NCBI GenBank assembly: GCA_963751955.1
Contig: CAVVWM010000002.1
Span: forward strand, 372,001-436,000
DNA: 64,000 nt
Direction: 5' to 3'
DNA from: JABDIY01 sp963751955
GTDB taxonomy: Bacteria > Actinomycetota > Acidimicrobiia > Acidimicrobiales > SZUA-35
Under the pieces are notes generated by a model. That model searched no databases. It was not told where the DNA came from and was given only the letters and a program-made list of their open reading frames with translations. This document shows, piece after piece, positions 53,760-62,628 of the stretch. The translations under genes were made by a program, and so were the position numbers. Each line of letters starts with the position of its first letter. The first letter of the stretch is position 1.

Positions 53760-54554
53760 CTAGGAGCCGAGTTCTCCTCCGTTGCCTCGCACACCCCGCG
53801 ATCCACCGGTGAGGTCGGCCCGCATTCCGGCGGATCGGCCGTGATCGTGCCCTCCCGAGCCCCCGCTCACCCGGCGAGCCCGATTGCTCACTCCTAGGCC
53901 AGCGAAGTGTTCATCGACGAGCTTCTCGCGGCTCTTCACAACAACAGCCGTGTTCGAGGTTGAGTTCGTTTGCGAAGGGTAGTCAATTGAAAGAGGATCA
54001 TCGGTGCCGCTCTGATCAACTCCGCAGTCCGAATCGACCGTAGCGATCCGGTTTATCTTGTCGAATCGCTCGGTAATTGCCTCGGCGTAGCCGAACATGG
54101 CTGACCTCCGCAGAGCCGAGGTTTGGGATGCCGTTCGCCCCTTGAGTTCGGCGGCCGCGGCGAGAGCGTCGTTGTGAAGGAAGGGCCACAGGAATCTCAC
54201 ACGATCGATGTCGCTTGCAAAGCCGACGGCTGCAGGCTGACTCGTTCGTCCGCTGACATAGAGATATCCACGGCATCCGAAGGCCTTGCACACACAACTG
54301 AATATCGTCTCGGCCGGGATCCGATAGCCGCCCGACAGCGTTGCCCCCACCTTTGCATCGATGATCGAGTCAGAACTCGAGTTGAGGTCGAGCATCGCAT
54401 CGGTGATGCGGGCCCGAGCCATGAGATACAGCGCCTTTTCTTCATAGGCCTTCGCCTCGGCCTCGAAGGTGGTTGATCGGGCCTTGCGCCATAGGCGTTC
54501 CACCTTGGCGATCACGACGGCTTGTTCTTCGAGGGTGAGGGTTTGGCCTGTCAT
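53760..54554 (-). CDS. DUF2786 domain protein
   Basis: 264 residues from ATG 54554 (MTGQTLTLEEQAVVIAKVER). The DUF2786 segment is at 15-60 (KVERLWRKARSTTFEAEAKA, YLMARARITDAML). The middle part (CKAFGCRGYLYVSGRTSQPA, RVRFLWPFLHNDALAAAAEL) and YAEAITERFDKI complete the core. The C-terminal ~80 residues are Gly/Arg/Ser-rich and likely disordered. Such proteins are widespread in phages and Actinobacteria, and their function is unknown. Gene pair with the downstream TIGR04338-like gene. Divergent from the helicase. Confidence 0.75.
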   Translation of the reverse strand: MTGQTLTLEEQAVVIAKVERLWRKARSTTFEAEAKAYEEKALYLMARARITDAMLDLNSSSDSIIDAKVGATLSGGYRIPAETIFSCVCKAFGCRGYLYVSGRTSQPAAVGFASDIDRVRFLWPFLHNDALAAAAELKGRTASQTSALRRSAMFGYAEAITERFDKINRIATVDSDCGVDQSGTDDPLSIDYPSQTNSTSNTAVVVKSREKLVDEHFAGLGVSNRARRVSGGSGGHDHGRSAGMRADLTGGSRGVRGNGGELGS

Positions 54555-54657
54555 TGTTCCACTCTGCACGGTCGGTGTGACACTACCCCTTGTGCTCTCT
54601 TTGGATGGACCACCAGACGAGCCGTCACAGGCTCCGCCTACGATGTGACAGGTGCGG

Positions 54658-57076
54658 ATGGAGCCACTTCCTTTTGCTCCTGGAGAGCTTGAGGCTACAT
54701 TCCGACCGCGCTCCAGAAGACGCCGATCGCGTCGTCCGGCTCTCACTGTCCTTCCCGATTACCTCCCAGCTCCACCGATCGAGCCGATCGAAGGAGCACT
54801 GCCGCTCTCGCACATCGTAGATTCGCTCCTCGCCGACGGGCGGCTTGTACATCATGAGGTCATTCCGGTCCGCCCGGGGGCCACAGCCGAACTCGACCAA
54901 CCGCTCCCACCAGAAATCTGCCGTTGCGTGCCCAGCGGCGGTCTCTGGCGGCATCAGGCCGAAGCCATCAATCTGATCCGAGCAGGAGAATCGGTGGCGA
55001 TCGCTACGGGAACAGCAAGTGGAAAGTCACTGTGCTATCAGCTCCCGATCGCAGAGTCGATTCTCACTGGCCTTCGAGCTTCGACGTCACTGTTGCTCTA
55101 CCCCACCAAGGCGCTGGCGCAGGATCAACTGCGGGCCTTTGCCAACCTCGCTGTGCCCGGACTGCAGGCGGCTACCTACGATGGCGACACCGACACCGAC
55201 CAACGTCGGTGGGTGCGAAGCAACGCCAATGTGGTGCTCACCAATCCAGAAATGCTGCACAACGGAATCGTCCCCCAGCATCGAAGATGGGCCACATTCT
55301 TCAAGCGGCTCGAGTTCGTTGTGGTCGATGAGCTCCACGTACTCCGAGGCATCTTCGGCACCCACGTTGCCCACCTGCTCCGTCGGGTGCAGCGTGTCGC
55401 CCGGCTGTACGGTGCAGATCCCAAGTTCATCTTCACCAGCGCCACGATCGGCAAACCTTCGGTTCTCGCATCAGAGCTCATCGGCGGACCTGTGGCCCAG
55501 GTCGACACCGATCACTCACCGCGCCGGGCGCGCAACGTCGCATTGGTGCAGCCAGCGGCGATCGATCCCGAGAAAGGGAAGCGTCAATCTCCCGCAACCG
55601 AGGCCATACGCCTAGGGGCTGAACTGGCCACGGCGGGCCGGCGAGCGATCGTCTTCTGCCCCAGCCGGGCGATGACTGAACGAGTTGCAGCCGGAATCAC
55701 CAAGGCCGTGGATCCCACTCTGGTCGACACAAGTTCGGCCCTATCGGTCCGGCTACCTGGCGTCAGAGCGCAGGGAAATCGAGGAGGAACTTGCCACCGG
55801 CAAGGTGCGGGTGGTTGTCGCAACCAGCGCCCTCGAACTAGGTGTGGACATCGGAGGTCTCGATGCCACCGTCCTCTGCGGATTCCCCGGCACGATCGCA
55901 TCGCTCTGGCAGCAGATCGGCCGGGCTGGGCGGGCAACCGAAGAGTCACTGGCGGTTGTCATCGCCGGTGAAAACCAGATGGACCAATGGTTCGTGAAGA
56001 ACCCCACCCAACTCTTCGAACGTCCCCCTGAACCGGCGGTCATCAACGTCACGAATCCTCACATCATGGACCCCCACTTATGCTGTGCTGCATACGAATC
56101 TCCCCTGGTTCCCGCCGATGGTCGCTGGTGGGAAGACCTCGACGATGGGATCAGGCGCATGGTGTCGTCTGACCAGCTAGCAATCAGGACCGACGACACG
56201 CGGCTTCCTCAGGCGTTCTGGGACGGGCGGGGGGTGCCATTCAGCAGGATCGGGTTGCGTTCGACATCTGGCGGTGAAGTCAAGATCGTCGACGCTGACG
56301 GCGATCCCATTGGGACCGTGGACAAGGCGCGGGCTCCCTCGCTGGTTCACAGCGGAGCGATGTATCTCCATCGCGGTCGCAGTTACAGAGTGCTCGAACT
56401 CGACCTGGACACCCGGAGAGCCGTGGCGGAGCCCGATGACTCCGGCCGTTGGACCAGCGCCAGAAGCAGAGTCGACATCGAGACAGTCAACATCGTCCAC
56501 CGCCGCCGGTTGGGCCGAGCCCATGTTCACTTCGGCACGGTACGCGTGACCACCACTGTCACCGGTTACCAGGAGTTTCAGAACGGTGGTCCCGAACAGG
56601 TGCAGCGCAAGGGTGAGATCATCGATCTCGAGTTCGAGCCTCAGACGCTCGAGACCACGTCGGTGTGGTGGGAGTGGAACCCCTCGGTTCTCGTGGCGGC
56701 CGGAGTTCGAGACTTTGCCGTGCCGGGGGCGCTGCACGCGGCCGAACATGCGGCGATCGGAATGCTTCCACTGTTCGCCATCTGCGATCGATGGGACGTC
56801 GGAGGAGTCTCGATCGCCCAGTTCCCCCAAACGGGCCTACCGTCGGTGTTCATCTACGACGGGTACCCGGGCGGCGCAGGAGTCTCAGAGCTGGCCTTTG
56901 ACAAGGCCGAGGAGCTGCTCGCAGCTACTGCCGATGTGCTGGAGCAGTGCAACTGCACAACCGGCTGTCCGAGTTGCGTGCAGAGTCCCAAGTGCGGCAA
57001 CGGAAACGAGCCGCTTGATCGGTGGGGCGCGCTGGGCCTACTGCGGGCCACGCTGGGTGACGCTGACCCGTTCTAA
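54658..57076 (+). CDS. DEAD/DEAH-box helicase with DUF1998 (MrfA/YprA-like), frame change
   Basis: About 806 residues joined, from ATG 54658. RecA1: IATGTASGKSLCYQLP (Walker A), LLLYPTKALAQDQLRAF, VVVDELHVLRG (DELH) and IFTSATIGKP. The frame is lost at about 55725-55735 (after TLVDTSS). It resumes one base away with VRPYRSGYLASERREIEEEL, VVATSALELGVDIGG and WQQIGRAGRA (motif VI). The C-terminal DUF1998 region ends with a Cys cluster CNCTTGCPSCVQSPKCGN, likely binding zinc. Relatives unwind DNA 3' to 5' and act in repair of mitomycin-type damage. The break looks like a sequence error or recent mutation. Confidence 0.88.
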
Positions 57077-57862
57077 CCGAAGCCGCAACGACTCATCATT
57101 CCAAGCAGGACCATCGGGCGTAGTGCGCTCGAAGTTGGTGAAGGGATCGTGGGGTCTGCGCTCTAGCTGACCCATGACGAACCAGGCCAGAAGCGCCAGG
57201 CCAGCGCCGATCAGAACATCGAGCATGAAGTGGTTGGCGGTCACGATCACCACCGTTGAGGTGATTACTGCGTGGGACACCCCGGCAATGCGTACCCAAG
57301 GCCGACTAGACGCCGACCATAAAACGAGCGCGACCAGGACCGCCCAGCCAACGTGCATCGATGGCATTGCCGCGAACTGGTTGGCATTGTCACTTCCGGG
57401 CAGGGCGTACGCATTTGGACCGAAGACCGCTGCGGTGTCGAGGTAGCCATCGAGCATGCGCGGCGGCGCCAACGGATAACGCACGTGCACCAAGAGGGCT
57501 ACGGAGGTGGCGGCCACGATCGAGTTCCGTAGTTGGCTGAACCAGGAGTGGCGGGCAAACACATACATGCTGGCGAGTACCGCAAGAGTCACCGGGAAGT
57601 GGACGAGGTAGTACCAGTTGGCTGCTTTGAAGACCCACGCGAACCCGAGAGCGGTCTGGAGTCCGGCCTCGATATCGATTCCCATCGACCGTTGCACGTC
57701 GACCACGGTTCGGGCGTTGTCAAACGCGTCGCCTACTCCCTGGCTCGCGAGGTCGCGAACCGTGCCGTAGACGTACCAGAGGAGACCGAGAAAAATGACG
57801 TTGCGAACAAGGTCAGGAATATGCCCGCTTGTGCGTTCTTCTCCAACCGATACCGCAGCCAT
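57038..57862 (-). CDS. PAP2 superfamily (inositol phosphotransferase-like) membrane protein
   Basis: 274 residues, about six membrane helices. The phosphatase-superfamily signature is spread over VRYPLAPPRMLDGY, AAMPSMHVGWAVLVALVLW (catalytic His in SMH) and TANHFMLDVLIGAGLALLAW (H-x3-D). It resembles the PAP2_3 group that includes inositol-phosphoceramide and phosphatidylinositol-type transferases. Substrate is uncertain. Its 3' end overlaps the helicase 3' end by 39 bp, an unusually long convergent overlap. Confidence 0.85.
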   Translation of the reverse strand: MAAVSVGEERTSGHIPDLVRNVIFLGLLWYVYGTVRDLASQGVGDAFDNARTVVDVQRSMGIDIEAGLQTALGFAWVFKAANWYYLVHFPVTLAVLASMYVFARHSWFSQLRNSIVAATSVALLVHVRYPLAPPRMLDGYLDTAAVFGPNAYALPGSDNANQFAAMPSMHVGWAVLVALVLWSASSRPWVRIAGVSHAVITSTVVIVTANHFMLDVLIGAGLALLAWFVMGQLERRPHDPFTNFERTTPDGPAWNDESLRLRLERVSVTQRGPQ

Positions 57863-58107
57863 AAGAATTACCTACCTCCAACGTTAGTCGCACAATTCTC
57901 AATTTGCATACGGGTTTCTCCTCATCGGTGGTCGCGACCAGCACACCAAGTTCCGATCCGACCGAGCGGAGAGATCACTCCCGCCGGCGGGGGTCAGGCA
58001 CCCGTGGTCGAGGACCTGAAGAACAAACACCATCCTCACCTGCCAGGACTGGAATCGTCATCGGGGACAACCCTGATTCCACCCTGATATTCCCTAGAGT
58101 CGAGACT

Positions 58108-58482
58108 GTGACCGCTATCAACTACGTCGAACTACCGGCAACCGACATCGGGCGGGCCAAGACGTTCTATGAGGACGTGTTTGGCTGGGCCTGGATCGAT
58201 TACGGACCCGGTTACGCAGCCGCAACGAGCACCGGTCTCGAGGTGGCACTGAACAATGCGGCCACGGTTGGTCCCACCCACGCTCCCGGAGCTGAGAACG
58301 CCGTTGGCCCCCTCCTCTTGTTCCAGACCGACGACCTCGAATCGGCAGAAACAGCAGTTCGAGCCGCAGGCGGAGACATTGTGTCACCCCGATATTCCTA
58401 CCCGGGAGGGCACCGATTCCACTTTGCCGATCCCAGTGGAAACGTCTTGGGGGTCTATCAGGCCAATGAAGATTCGAGTTGA
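58108..58482 (+). CDS. VOC (glyoxalase/bleomycin resistance) family protein
   Basis: 124 residues from GTG 58108 (MTAINYVELPATDIGRAKTF). One VOC unit: FYEDVFGWAWIDYGPGYAAA, PLLLFQTDDLESAETAVRAA, HRFHFADPSGNVLGVYQAN. Metal ligands His and Glu are only partly conserved. Members include glyoxalases and dioxygenases, and the role here is unknown. TAGAGT at 58095-58100, seven bases before the GTG, is a good -10 and suggests a leaderless mRNA. The 245 bp upstream (57863-58107) hold no other gene. Confidence 0.82.
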   Translation: MTAINYVELPATDIGRAKTFYEDVFGWAWIDYGPGYAAATSTGLEVALNNAATVGPTHAPGAENAVGPLLLFQTDDLESAETAVRAAGGDIVSPRYSYPGGHRFHFADPSGNVLGVYQANEDSS

Positions 58483-58506
58483 GACAACCGCTACTCAACT
58501 CGAATC
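58471..58506. terminator. Bidirectional hairpin spanning both convergent stop codons
   Basis: GATTCGAGTTGAG at 58471-58483 pairs perfectly with 58494-58506 over a 10-base loop. The stem arms contain the last codons of the VOC gene and of the tadE gene, and the loop lies between the stops. With no room between the genes, the coding ends themselves form the hairpin. There is no T tract, so termination efficiency is uncertain. Confidence 0.6.
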
Positions 58507-58876
58507 GTCACGGTGGACGCCAGATCCACGTCAGCAACGAATCGGCCGACCAGCGGCACAGACGTGGACGACACATACATCACGGTCACCGACAGCGAGT
58601 CCCCCGCTTGGGTGCCACCTGACAACGAAACTTCCAGCTGGTCGCTGTTCAAGCCAGCGGCACCTACCGCGGCTGCCCTCGCCGAACCGGCCTGAGGGTC
58701 AACCGCAGCGGCACGAGCCGCTTCTCGGGCGGCATGATGGACCAGCACCGAGTCGACCCCGATCACAGCCACTTGCCCGACTGCGAGGGCAAAAACACCA
58801 CGACCGGTAGCACCAGTGCCAGCTCGACAGTTGCCTGCCCGCGGCAACCATTCCGAGCGCTACCGGCCCTGTTCAT
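58491..58876 (-). CDS. TadE-like pilus assembly protein, with a frame change
   Basis: About 128 residues when joined. ATG 58876 (MNRAGSARNGCRGQATVELA) overlaps the upstream pilin stop (TGATG). The RGQATVELALVLPVVVF segment is the TadE pseudopilin membrane anchor. In this frame it runs into TTTTT at about 58787-58792, where one extra T would continue as ALAVGQVAVIGVDSVLVHHA and AAREAARAAAVDP. The mature part ends in a beta-rich segment (SLSVTVMYVSSTSVPLVGRF). TadE is a minor pilin of the Tad apparatus. The break in a T run suggests a sequencing error. Confidence 0.8.
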
Positions 58877-59079
58877 CAGACGCTGCCGATCACGGTGTCG
58901 ATCACGCGATCGAGCAGCTCACCGATCTTGCCGGTGCCGTTGACCCATCGGATGAAGAGCCCCGCCAACAAGGAGGCGGCCAAGACAACGACGACATATT
59001 CGACGGTCGCCTGTCCTCGTTGGGTTGAGCGAACGTTGGCGGTCAGCGGATACAGAAAGGCAGCAAAGAAGAGAGCCAT
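58876..59079 (-). CDS. Flp/DUF4244-type small pilin
   Basis: 67 residues. N-terminal leader MALFFAAFLYPLTANVRSTQ, then the pilin signature RGQATVEYVVVVLAASLLAG and an amphipathic C-terminus. The Glu five residues after the Gly of RGQATVE is the prepilin-type position. Likely the major structural subunit of the Tad filament. No prepilin peptidase gene is present in the window. The 60-bp gap to tadC is the largest inside the operon and may hold an internal ribosome site or promoter. Confidence 0.8.
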   Translation of the reverse strand: MALFFAAFLYPLTANVRSTQRGQATVEYVVVVLAASLLAGLFIRWVNGTGKIGELLDRVIDTVIGSV

Positions 59080-59139
59080 TGGGATTTCCTTTCGAAATTG
59101 GATGGAAGGCGGAGATCTGGAGTTCCGCGAGTAGGCAAC

Positions 59140-59814
59140 TCAGAACGAGGTCTGGCCAAATGACAACAGGACCAGCGGGAGCACGGTGCCGATCAGAACC
59201 GCCGGAAGACTACACAGAGTGAGAGGCGCAAGCATCAAGACCGGTGCCCGTCGGGCCCGCTCCTCCGCTGCGAGCCGGTAAGCCCGCCCGGCCTCGGCCG
59301 CCAGCCGATCCAGCACGAGAGCGACCGATGCGCCATCGCGATCGGCTGCGATCAGCACCTCACACGCCGACGACAGCGGGGCTCCGCCCCCCTCGGCGAT
59401 CTGCCGCAAGACCTCCCGCCGGCTACGGCCGCCCGAGAGCGCATTCCGTGCTGCTTCGAACAGTGGCCGAACTTCTGGTTGTCCACACCGTAGGACCAGG
59501 CTGAGCATGTCATCGATCGGCATGCCGACGCAGATTGCCATGGCGATGATCTCCAGGGACTCGCAGAGAGCGTCGGCCACGGCTCGATCGGAACGGGCGT
59601 TCTGGATCCTGGCCACCAAAGGCTTTCGGGCGAAATAGACCGTGAGTCCCGACAGGCCCAGCCAAGGTGAGATCAGTGTGAGGAGGAACCCACCGACAGC
59701 TGCCTTCGGGATTCGCCCTGTGCGGGGGTCTGGACGAGCGAGCAACTGACGGTCCCTGCCGGTCCATATGAGCGGTACCAAAAAGGCCCCCAACCCGAGA
59801 AGTACCGCCGTCAT
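59140..59814 (-). CDS. Type II/IV secretion platform protein, TadC-like
   Basis: 224 residues from ATG 59814, which overlaps the tadB stop (ATGA). T2SS-F domain: CESLEIIAMAICVGMPIDDM, EAARNALSGGRSRREVLRQI, ACEVLIAADRDGASVALVLD. Hydrophobic N- and C-terminal segments (LLGLGAFLVPLIW; LAPLTLCSLPAVLIGTVLPL) place it in the inner membrane as the platform partner of the TadA ATPase. Confidence 0.85.
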   Translation of the reverse strand: MTAVLLGLGAFLVPLIWTGRDRQLLARPDPRTGRIPKAAVGGFLLTLISPWLGLSGLTVYFARKPLVARIQNARSDRAVADALCESLEIIAMAICVGMPIDDMLSLVLRCGQPEVRPLFEAARNALSGGRSRREVLRQIAEGGGAPLSSACEVLIAADRDGASVALVLDRLAAEAGRAYRLAAEERARRAPVLMLAPLTLCSLPAVLIGTVLPLVLLSFGQTSF

Positions 59815-60560
59815 CGCAACGACCTCGGTCGAGTGATGAAGCGCATCCAGAACCAACCTGCGCCCGAGAGCAGTAAAGAGGCCCCAATCACTGCTGCACC
59901 CAGAGGTGTCCTGAGATAGAAGTGGGCAGCGCGTTGGTCGTTCAGGGCGTAGAGAATTGAGAACAGCGGCGCAAGACTGGACATCACCGCCGCTGAGGCC
60001 AGCTGCTGCCCCGATTGCGATTGGACAGCGCGACCATCGAGGGCCACCGAACCCAGCCGATCGGCCAATCGCTCGAGAGCGACCGCCGTCGTCCCACCGC
60101 AGATCTCGGTGGCGAGCAGGGCAGCACTGATGAGGCCTCGCTCACCCCCGAGCGCGTCGGCGGCCCGATCGCCACTTCGTATCCGTGCCATCACATCGGA
60201 CATCGAGATGATCCTCAGCTGATGATGTGTGAGAGATTCGAGACCAGCCTGAACCGTGAGTCCCATCGCAATTCGCCTGGCGAGGATTTCCATGACCACC
60301 GGCTGTTCCCGAAGTCGACGCAGTTCTGCACGCCGGCTGGTTTCGGATCGAACCAGGAGCCACCCGATCGCCGAAGTGACCAGGCCAACCACCGAAACAA
60401 GAATTGCCTGACCTGCTCCCAGCAACATCACCACCGCAACCACGCCCACGAGAAGGGATCGCCATGAATTGTCGGGCCGCACCACTCGACGCACTGGTCC
60501 TGGGTCGATTGCCGCCCAGACGATCATGCTGGTCAATAGTCCAAGTCCGAAAGCGATCAT
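59811..60560 (-). CDS. Type II/IV secretion platform protein, TadB-like
   Basis: 249 residues. Membrane segments at the N-terminus (IAFGLGLLTSMIVWAA; LVGVVAVVMLLGAGQAILVS) and C-terminus, and a cytoplasmic T2SS-F core (LARRIAMGLTVQAGLESLTH, ALLATEICGGTTAVALERLA, DGRAVQSQSGQQLASAAVMS). Shorter than typical TadB. Joined to tadA (TGATG) and tadC (ATGA). Confidence 0.85.
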   Translation of the reverse strand: MIAFGLGLLTSMIVWAAIDPGPVRRVVRPDNSWRSLLVGVVAVVMLLGAGQAILVSVVGLVTSAIGWLLVRSETSRRAELRRLREQPVVMEILARRIAMGLTVQAGLESLTHHQLRIISMSDVMARIRSGDRAADALGGERGLISAALLATEICGGTTAVALERLADRLGSVALDGRAVQSQSGQQLASAAVMSSLAPLFSILYALNDQRAAHFYLRTPLGAAVIGASLLLSGAGWFWMRFITRPRSLR

Positions 60561-61579
60561 CAGGTGAAGCTCAAGTCAGCTGTGCGTACGATTTCGCTGA
60601 TGCGACGATCGCTTCCGGTTCGCTCAACGTGCACCACCAAATCGATGCCCGCCTTCACCATCGATCGAATTGGGCCGGCATCGGCCTCGCGGCTCAGCTG
60701 GGCCAGTAGCGCTATTCGCTCCAACACTGCGCCGCTGTTGGATCCATGGCACGTGGCCAGCGATCCGCGGTGTCCGGTATTGAGGGCGAGCAACAGATCC
60801 AACGCCTCAGGACCACGAACCTCGCCGACGATCAGTCGGTCTGGTCGCATCCGCAATGCATTCCTGAGGAGATCGCGGAGGGAGATATGAACGCTGAGCT
60901 CCCCTACCGCCGGCTGGGTTTCCATACGGACAACCGAGTGAGCTGGGGCGTACAACTCCGCAGTGTCCTCCACCAGCACGAGGCGTTCATCTTCGGGGAG
61001 TTCGTTGACGAGAGCCGTGATTAGAGATGTCTTTCCAGCACCGGTGGCTCCGCTGACCACAATGTTGAGCCGATTTCTGAGTGCCGCACGGATCTGGGTG
61101 ACCTGTGACTCGTCCCCGAAGGAGTCCAGCGGGTGACCCCAAGTCTTGAAGCGTCGAATGGTGACGATGGGACCGCCCAGAGCCACCGGTGAGCTCACCA
61201 CATTGATCCGGCTACCGTCGCCGAGTTGTGCGTCGACTATGGGATGCAGGCGGTCGAGCCGTCGACCACTGGGCGCAAGTAGCCGCTCGATCATGAGATC
61301 GAGATCGTCTCCATCGACTTGGATTCCCGACCGGTGCCAGCGACCGCCAGCATCGACAAGCACTTCCCCGGGTCCATTGATACAGATGTCGTTGACGTCT
61401 TCACTCGCGAGCAATCGCGTCAGCGGACCGAACCCGCTCATGCGGCGAAACGTTCGGTGGATCTCGGAGTATGTTTCCGTCGCACCTGATGCGGGACCCG
61501 AGCGTCGTACACGCTCGGTGAGTTGCTCTTTTGTCAGCTGAGCATCGTCGGCCAACCAACTTCGAAGCTCCGAACTCAT
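60560..61579 (-). CDS. Secretion ATPase, TadA/CpaF family
   Basis: 339 residues. N-terminal domain with GFGPLTRLLASEDVNDICIN. Walker A is IVVSGATGAGKTSLITALVN near 165, the Asp box VLVEDTAELYAP follows, and the His/Walker B region is MRPDRLIVGEVRGPEALDLL with ALNTGHRGSLATCHG. It powers assembly of the Tad filament. Shorter than classical CpaF (about 450), lacking most of the N-terminal extension. ATGA overlap with the upstream tadZ-like gene. Confidence 0.92.
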   Translation of the reverse strand: MSSELRSWLADDAQLTKEQLTERVRRSGPASGATETYSEIHRTFRRMSGFGPLTRLLASEDVNDICINGPGEVLVDAGGRWHRSGIQVDGDDLDLMIERLLAPSGRRLDRLHPIVDAQLGDGSRINVVSSPVALGGPIVTIRRFKTWGHPLDSFGDESQVTQIRAALRNRLNIVVSGATGAGKTSLITALVNELPEDERLVLVEDTAELYAPAHSVVRMETQPAVGELSVHISLRDLLRNALRMRPDRLIVGEVRGPEALDLLLALNTGHRGSLATCHGSNSGAVLERIALLAQLSREADAGPIRSMVKAGIDLVVHVERTGSDRRISEIVRTADLSFT

Positions 61580-62226
61580 AGCAGCTGTCTCAGAGCACGC
61601 AACGATCGTGGCATTCGGTTGGCGAGCAGGCCAGCATCGACTGCCCTAGCCACGGCGGGGTCAATCCAAAGCTGAGCCGTCACCGGCGCGCCCAACGCCG
61701 AACTGACATCCCCAATTCCCAGTGAACGACCCTTCTCAGACACCAAGACCACCCCGTCGGGCGTTGGTCCCGTCATCGCTGCTCGAAGTGCCAGGTAGCA
61801 GGGGCGGGTGACCAGGTAGCTGCGATCAGCGGCTTGGATCAAAGGCACGCCGGCCTGCCGCATTCGCCCGAGATCGATCACCACGGACCGGGCATCGGAT
61901 CGGAGAATCTGCGCCAGTGTTCGTAACCGATCGGCTCGGGGCAGACAACCGGTTCGGTCAACGGCCAGCAACGAAAGTCCCGGGGCAACCTCTTGCGCAA
62001 GCCGAGCTAGGGAATCGGGATGGGGTGCATCGCTTCCCAACCAATCCGACAACGTGGCCGTGGGCTCAGAGGCGCCGAAGATAAGGGTCTGATCGCCTGC
62101 GAGGTCGACCAGTAGCGTCTCGTTCTGCTCTGCCGATAGCAATGAGATGGCGGCGGCCACGATCGAGGTGCCGACCCCGCCCTTGGCCGAATGGAACGAG
62201 AGGCACGTAGAGGTTCTCGAGGTCAT
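61576..62226 (-). CDS. TadZ/CpaE-like MinD-type ATPase
   Basis: 216 residues. Deviant Walker A SFHSAKGGVGTSIVAAAISL, in which the usual final KT/KS reads TS, a form common in CpaE-like proteins. ETLLVDLAGDQTLIFG is the A' region and SVVIDLGRMRQAG the Walker B. The receiver-like N-terminal domain of full-length CpaE is missing. Such proteins position the Tad machine at the cell pole. First gene of the operon; its promoter should lie in 62227-62524. Confidence 0.85.
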   Translation of the reverse strand: MTSRTSTCLSFHSAKGGVGTSIVAAAISLLSAEQNETLLVDLAGDQTLIFGASEPTATLSDWLGSDAPHPDSLARLAQEVAPGLSLLAVDRTGCLPRADRLRTLAQILRSDARSVVIDLGRMRQAGVPLIQAADRSYLVTRPCYLALRAAMTGPTPDGVVLVSEKGRSLGIGDVSSALGAPVTAQLWIDPAVARAVDAGLLANRMPRSLRALRQLL

Positions 62227-62524
62227 GAAGGCTCCTAACGGGGAGCTCGTCGTTGCCTCACAATGTGGGAGGAACGACCCTGGCAGTCCACAACTGCAAA
62301 CAAGAATTGCGCTTGGAACTCGAACTTTAACCAGGCAATAACAGTATTCCTACGCTATTAGAAGTATTTTGGACGGGAATTCAACTGGTGAGGTTGGCCA
62401 GGCAACTGAGGTCGTCACCATCATGGATCGTCGAACACCGACTTCGATCCCAGGTGGGTACCCGCTGGGGGTGCATCAGAAGAGCTCCGCCGGTGGGGGC
62501 GGCTGATAACTTGGACGTTCCACT
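62227..62524. other. AT-richer intergenic region between the tad operon and selC
   Basis: No supported gene. The stretch 62290-62385 is markedly AT-richer than its surroundings (TTTAACCAGGCAATAACAG, TACGCTATTAGAAGTATTTT). It probably holds the tad operon promoter (minus strand) and, nearer 62500, the selC promoter (plus strand). I could not fix individual -35/-10 pairs with confidence. Confidence 0.4.
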
Positions 62525-62620
62525 GGAGGTGTCTGCGTACCTGGTGGGCGCCCCCGCCTTCAAAGCGGGTGTGACGGGTGATCCTCGTCAGGCGGGTTCG
62601 ATTCCCGTCCACCTCCGCCA
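62525..62620 (+). tRNA. selC: Selenocysteine tRNA (anticodon UCA)
   Basis: 96 nt including encoded CCA. Acceptor GGAGGTG pairs with CACCTCC, with discriminator G and CCA following. The anticodon arm is CCCGC-CTTCAAA-GCGGG, with TCA at the anticodon, which reads UGA. A long variable arm, TGACGGG-TGATC-CTCGTCA, forms a seven-pair stem as in Ser/Sec tRNAs. T-arm GCGGG-TTCGATT-CCCGT. The TCA anticodon, long variable arm and CCTCCGCCA end match bacterial tRNA-Sec. An ordinary Ser tRNA with UGA anticodon would read UCA and show TGA here. No selA, selB or selD lies in the window. Confidence 0.93.
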
Positions 62621-62628
62621 AAACGACA

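Noticed and set aside
54658..57076. Selenocysteine UGA as the cause of interrupted genes
   Set aside because: In groEL, topA, the photolyase-like gene, the helicase and tadE the conserved protein continues in a different frame, so a UGA readthrough cannot explain the breaks.
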